From NCBI GenBank assembly GCA_020433785.1, contig JAGRCC010000878.1, positions 1 through 7,923 on the forward strand: a stretch of 7,923 bases of DNA, written 5' to 3'. Positions 4,971 to 7,923 of the stretch are shown in pieces (position 1 is the stretch's first letter; each line of letters starts with the position of its first letter). The position numbers were made by a program, and so were the translations under genes. The stretch is from Anaerolineae bacterium. GTDB lineage: Bacteria > Chloroflexota > Anaerolineae > 4572-78 > J111. The notes beneath the pieces are model-generated. The model was not told where the DNA came from, searched no databases, and was given only the letters and a program-made list of their open reading frames with translations.

Positions 4971-7259
4971 ATGACAGCGATGAAAGGGGAGTACACTGTC
5001 GGACAGCATGTGGCCGGCAAGGTAGAGAAGTTGCTGCCTTACGGGGTCTTTGTTCGGCTGCCTGATGGCACTCAGGCGTATATTCGCCGCCGGGAGTTAA
5101 CTTGGGCGGGGAATATCGACCCACGTCATATGTGGCAGGCGGGCGATGACATTGGGGCCGATATTATCGCGCTGGCGGCGCCGGGCCACTCAATGGAGCT
5201 TAGTCATCGCCAGACGCTGCCCGATCCCTGGTCTGATTTCGGGGAGCGCTATCAAACCGGCGATGTGGTCGAAGGCACCGTTAAAAGCATCACCGAACAC
5301 GGTATTTTCGTGGAAGTGAGGCCGGGCGTTGATGGCTTAGTGCCGCCGGCCGATCTGGCCACGTGGAAGGTCATTCAGCCGGATGAATTCGTCTGGCTGG
5401 GCGATACCGTTGAAGCGGTTATTATCCAGCTTGATCTCAAGACCAGAAAATTAAAACTCAGTATTCGGGCGCGAATGCGCCAACTTGAAGTTGTAGCCGG
5501 GATTATGAATGATTGTGACTTGCTGCCGGCGATCGATCAGCCGGTGAGCCGCGACCCTTTATTTAACCCCGCCGAAACAGAGATGGCCGACCTTATGCCA
5601 AATCAGCCCAGCCTCAAAGCCGAACCGGCCTATATCGAACGCGTTGGACCGATTTTGGTGGTCGATGATTATCACGAAATTCGCCGGCCGCTGATTGATT
5701 GGTTACGCCACCAAGGTTACACCGTGGACGAAGCCGCCCACGCCGAAGCGGCCTTAAATCACGTTGAGCGGACGAATTACGGTCTAATTTTGGTCGATTT
5801 GCATTTGCCGGGCATTGACGGGCTGGCTTTTCTCCGGCTGCTCCAACAACGCGGCTTTTCCGGCTATACCGTCCTCATGAGCGCCGCCGAATGGCTGGCC
5901 GAGCGCAGTCAAGACATCGAGCAGGCCAGGGTGGTTGAGGCGCTGGTGAAGCCGTTGGATTTGAGCGAAATCGAGCAGCTGCTGGCGAAAATCGGTCGGG
6001 GCGAGCCGCTGCCGCGGCCAACGATCAATCCGGCCCCGGTTAGCGCGCCATCGTCGTATCAGCAGTTGGCGGCGGCGCTGCGGTCGCGAGGATCGCTGTC
6101 GCGGCAGTTTAGCCAGGGATTAGAGGCGTTAGTCGCCACGACTCAGGCCACCGCCGGGCTTATTTTTCGGCTTGACCCCATTTCGCGGATGGTATCCATT
6201 ACGGCCCAGGCCGGCCAGCCGAATTTAAATGAAGAAGCGCTGTACGGCCTGAGTGAAAGCCCGGTGGCGGATGTGATCATCGAAGCGGCTCCGCTGCTTG
6301 AAAATCACGTACGCGGCCACGCTCCGGACCGATTTAGGAAGTTATTGCATCTGCTGCCGTTCGAATCGTGTGTAGCGGTGCCTATTGAAGCGCGGGGTGA
6401 AATTCATCACGCGCTTTTTTTGGTGCACGACCGGCCGGACGCCTTTAATCGCTACCATCTGCGCGATACGCTGGCCGCCGGCGCGCTTTTTGCCGTGGCT
6501 ATCGAGCGAGAAGCGATGGAGCAGCGTTTTCGGGCAATGAACAAGATTATGCTCAGCGGGCAGTTGGCCAGCGGCTTTAGCCACGAAGTTTACAACAAAA
6601 TGTCGGGCTTGGAGATTCAACTGCACAATTTACGGCTCGACTGCCGGCGGATTGAAGACCAGGCCAGCCAACCGGCCCCTTTGGACGAAATTAGCCAGGC
6701 GACTGAGGCGCTGCTGACCACCTTTGATGATTTACGCCAAACGGTTGATCTGTTTCAACAGTTGATGCGCGCTGAACAGGGCGATTTAGTAACCATCAAT
6801 GATATTGTCCGGCAGGTGGTGGTGCAGTTACAGCCGGTGCTGCGCAAAAATAAGATCAAGCTTGAAACCGATTTGAGCCACGACATTCCACTGACCCTGG
6901 TCAATATTATTCAGCTCAAGCAGGCCTTTCTCAACATTATGCTGAACGCCGTGCAGCATATGCTCTTGAAACCGGCCGGCCCGCATCTGTTGACCATTAC
7001 CACCGCTTGCCACCTGCCACAAACCCATTTACCGTTGAAAATTCGCTTTACCGATACCGGCCCCGGCATTCATCGCTGTTTGTGGGAGCGGGTGTTTGGC
7101 TTGGGCTTTACCACGCGCCTGGGCGGCACCGGGCAAGGACTTTACATTACACGCAGCTTAATTGAGTCGCAGGGCGGCCAGGTATCGGTTGAACGCAGTT
7201 TGGTGCCGTTGGGTACCACGTTTTTGGTCGAACTGCCGGTTGTCGCCGAGGAGGAGTAA
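4971..7259 (+). CDS. Hybrid sensor histidine kinase with two N-terminal S1 domains
   Basis: The 762-residue protein has an unusual order of domains. Two S1-type OB folds come first (about 8-80 with GKVEKLLPYGVFVRL, and about 92-168 with GTVKSITEHGIFVEV and the strand KLKLSIRAR). A receiver domain follows at about 225-345 (D232, D233, acceptor D276, S304, K327-P328). Next are a GAF domain (about 363-518), a phospho-acceptor helix with H538 in GFSHEVYNK, and the ATPase domain with N box N655/N659, G1 DTGPGI (695-700), F box FGLGFTT and G2 GGTGQGL (718-724). All kinase residues look intact. There are no membrane segments, so it is cytoplasmic. S1 domains bind RNA or single-stranded nucleic acid, so the input may be RNA or the ribosome; the GAF domain may bind a small ligand. 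ATG 4971 is used; a second in-frame ATG at 4980 is possible. The next gene begins 1 nt after the stop. Confidence 0.9.
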   Translation: MTAMKGEYTVGQHVAGKVEKLLPYGVFVRLPDGTQAYIRRRELTWAGNIDPRHMWQAGDDIGADIIALAAPGHSMELSHRQTLPDPWSDFGERYQTGDVVEGTVKSITEHGIFVEVRPGVDGLVPPADLATWKVIQPDEFVWLGDTVEAVIIQLDLKTRKLKLSIRARMRQLEVVAGIMNDCDLLPAIDQPVSRDPLFNPAETEMADLMPNQPSLKAEPAYIERVGPILVVDDYHEIRRPLIDWLRHQGYTVDEAAHAEAALNHVERTNYGLILVDLHLPGIDGLAFLRLLQQRGFSGYTVLMSAAEWLAERSQDIEQARVVEALVKPLDLSEIEQLLAKIGRGEPLPRPTINPAPVSAPSSYQQLAAALRSRGSLSRQFSQGLEALVATTQATAGLIFRLDPISRMVSITAQAGQPNLNEEALYGLSESPVADVIIEAAPLLENHVRGHAPDRFRKLLHLLPFESCVAVPIEARGEIHHALFLVHDRPDAFNRYHLRDTLAAGALFAVAIEREAMEQRFRAMNKIMLSGQLASGFSHEVYNKMSGLEIQLHNLRLDCRRIEDQASQPAPLDEISQATEALLTTFDDLRQTVDLFQQLMRAEQGDLVTINDIVRQVVVQLQPVLRKNKIKLETDLSHDIPLTLVNIIQLKQAFLNIMLNAVQHMLLKPAGPHLLTITTACHLPQTHLPLKIRFTDTGPGIHRCLWERVFGLGFTTRLGGTGQGLYITRSLIESQGGQVSVERSLVPLGTTFLVELPVVAEEE
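7251..7256 (+). promoter_or_regulatory. RBS deciding the TTG start of the receiver-GAF gene
   Basis: GAGGAG forms the last two glutamate codons of the S1-kinase gene and lies 4 nt before TTG 7261. It is the only good Shine-Dalgarno site near the start of the next open frame, and its position implies translational coupling. Confidence 0.6.
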
Positions 7260-7260
7260 A

Positions 7261-7923
7261 TTGGTCACACCATCGCTGCGCATTTTGCTGGTTGATGATG
7301 AAGTTACGCTGTTAAGGCCGCTGGCCAAATATTTACGGGGAACATTTAATTATGAGGTCGATACAGCGCCCACGGCCAGGGAAGCGCTGGATCAATTGGA
7401 CCAGGCCAAGGGTAATTATCAGGTTGTGCTCATCGACGACCTATTGGCCCCGGAACCCGGCGCAGAACCCGAACCGCTGGGCGTTATTCTCACCCAAAAG
7501 ATTAAAACGGCCTATCCCGCCATCGAAATCATCGTTTTTACCGGCTGGGGGATGGAATCGGCCTTGGAAACGCTGCAAGCGGGCGCGTATCGCTATTTGG
7601 CCAAACCACTTAATTATAAAGAGCTGGATATCCTCATTCGGATGGCGGCCGAGCAATGCCGGCTCAAAAGCGTGGCGCGCGAGAAGCAGATTTTAGAAAA
7701 ACTCATGGAAACCAGCGCCGCGCTGCTCAATGGGCAGGATATTAACCGCACGCTGGCCATTATGCTGCAAGGCGTGCAAAGTATCGGCTTTGACCGGGTG
7801 CGCCTCTATTTATTAGCCGATAACGGCCAGGCAATGGTCGGCACGGCCCACGTCGGTATGACCGGCCAGTTTATCGGCCTGCGCTGCGCGGTTTCAGCCG
7901 ATGCTTATATGCGGCTGGTGATG
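7261..7923 (+). CDS. Response regulator with receiver and GAF domains (3' end outside window)
   Basis: Frame 1 is open for 221 codons from TTG 7261 to the window edge. The receiver domain begins at once: LRILLVDDE (D12, D13), acceptor D59 in LIDD, T94 in VFTGWG, and K115-P116. The loop after the acceptor is longer than usual (APEPGAEPEPLG). A helical linker leads to the start of a GAF domain at about residue 135 (METSAALLNG, then FDRVRLYLL). The rest, perhaps a further GAF, kinase or output domain, is not visible. The TTG start is supported by GAGGAG at 7251-7256 and by the receiver motif appearing a few residues later. The gene follows the S1-kinase by 1 nt, so it is probably its phosphorelay partner. 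A 114-codon frame at 7352-7696 is a shadow of this gene. Confidence 0.88.
   Translation, partial: MVTPSLRILLVDDEVTLLRPLAKYLRGTFNYEVDTAPTAREALDQLDQAKGNYQVVLIDDLLAPEPGAEPEPLGVILTQKIKTAYPAIEIIVFTGWGMESALETLQAGAYRYLAKPLNYKELDILIRMAAEQCRLKSVAREKQILEKLMETSAALLNGQDINRTLAIMLQGVQSIGFDRVRLYLLADNGQAMVGTAHVGMTGQFIGLRCAVSADAYMRLVM

Noticed and set aside
7352..7696. 114-codon + strand frame
   Set aside because: It lies wholly inside the receiver-GAF gene in another frame, and its arginine/proline/tryptophan-rich product is typical of a shadow frame.

Overview
The window looks like a piece of a bacterial chromosome with two different parts. The left part (about 1-3,410) is AT-rich; one sampled stretch, 1981-2040, is 32% G+C. 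The right part (about 3,765-7,923) is G+C-richer; 5041-5100 is 58%. The right part carries a two-component signalling locus with long REC/GAF/histidine-kinase proteins, one of them fused to two S1 domains. Together with the dispersed inverted repeats, this fits an environmental Chloroflexota (Anaerolineae-like) genome. That assignment is inference from architecture only; no marker gene is present.

Left part (2-3202, + strand): four genes are packed with almost no spacing. They are the C-terminal ATPase half of a histidine kinase (cut by the window edge), a receiver protein with no DNA-binding output domain, an HNH nuclease with a CxxC/CxxC zinc site, and a TaqI/Eco57I-type N6-adenine DNA methyltransferase. 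The junctions are a 1-nt gap, a 0-nt gap and a 1-nt overlap, so the genes are almost certainly co-translated. I read this as a candidate restriction-modification-like or anti-phage locus in which a two-component pair senses something and controls a nuclease, with the methylase giving self-protection. I do not know a named system with this exact gene set. A DUF433 antitoxin-like gene follows 6 nt later without its usual toxin.

Middle (3413-4970): a long imperfect hairpin lies after DUF433, then a small two-TM PH-domain membrane protein (3765-4322). After that comes a 648-nt gene-free stretch full of structure: two related hairpins built from four copies of a GTGACNGTCAC dyad, an extended -10 promoter between them, a possible structured transcript, and a 159-bp MITE-like nested inverted repeat.

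Right part (4971-7923): a 762-residue S1-S1-REC-GAF-histidine kinase is followed 1 nt later by a receiver-GAF protein. The second gene starts at TTG and runs off the window. The pair is probably an operon and a phosphorelay.
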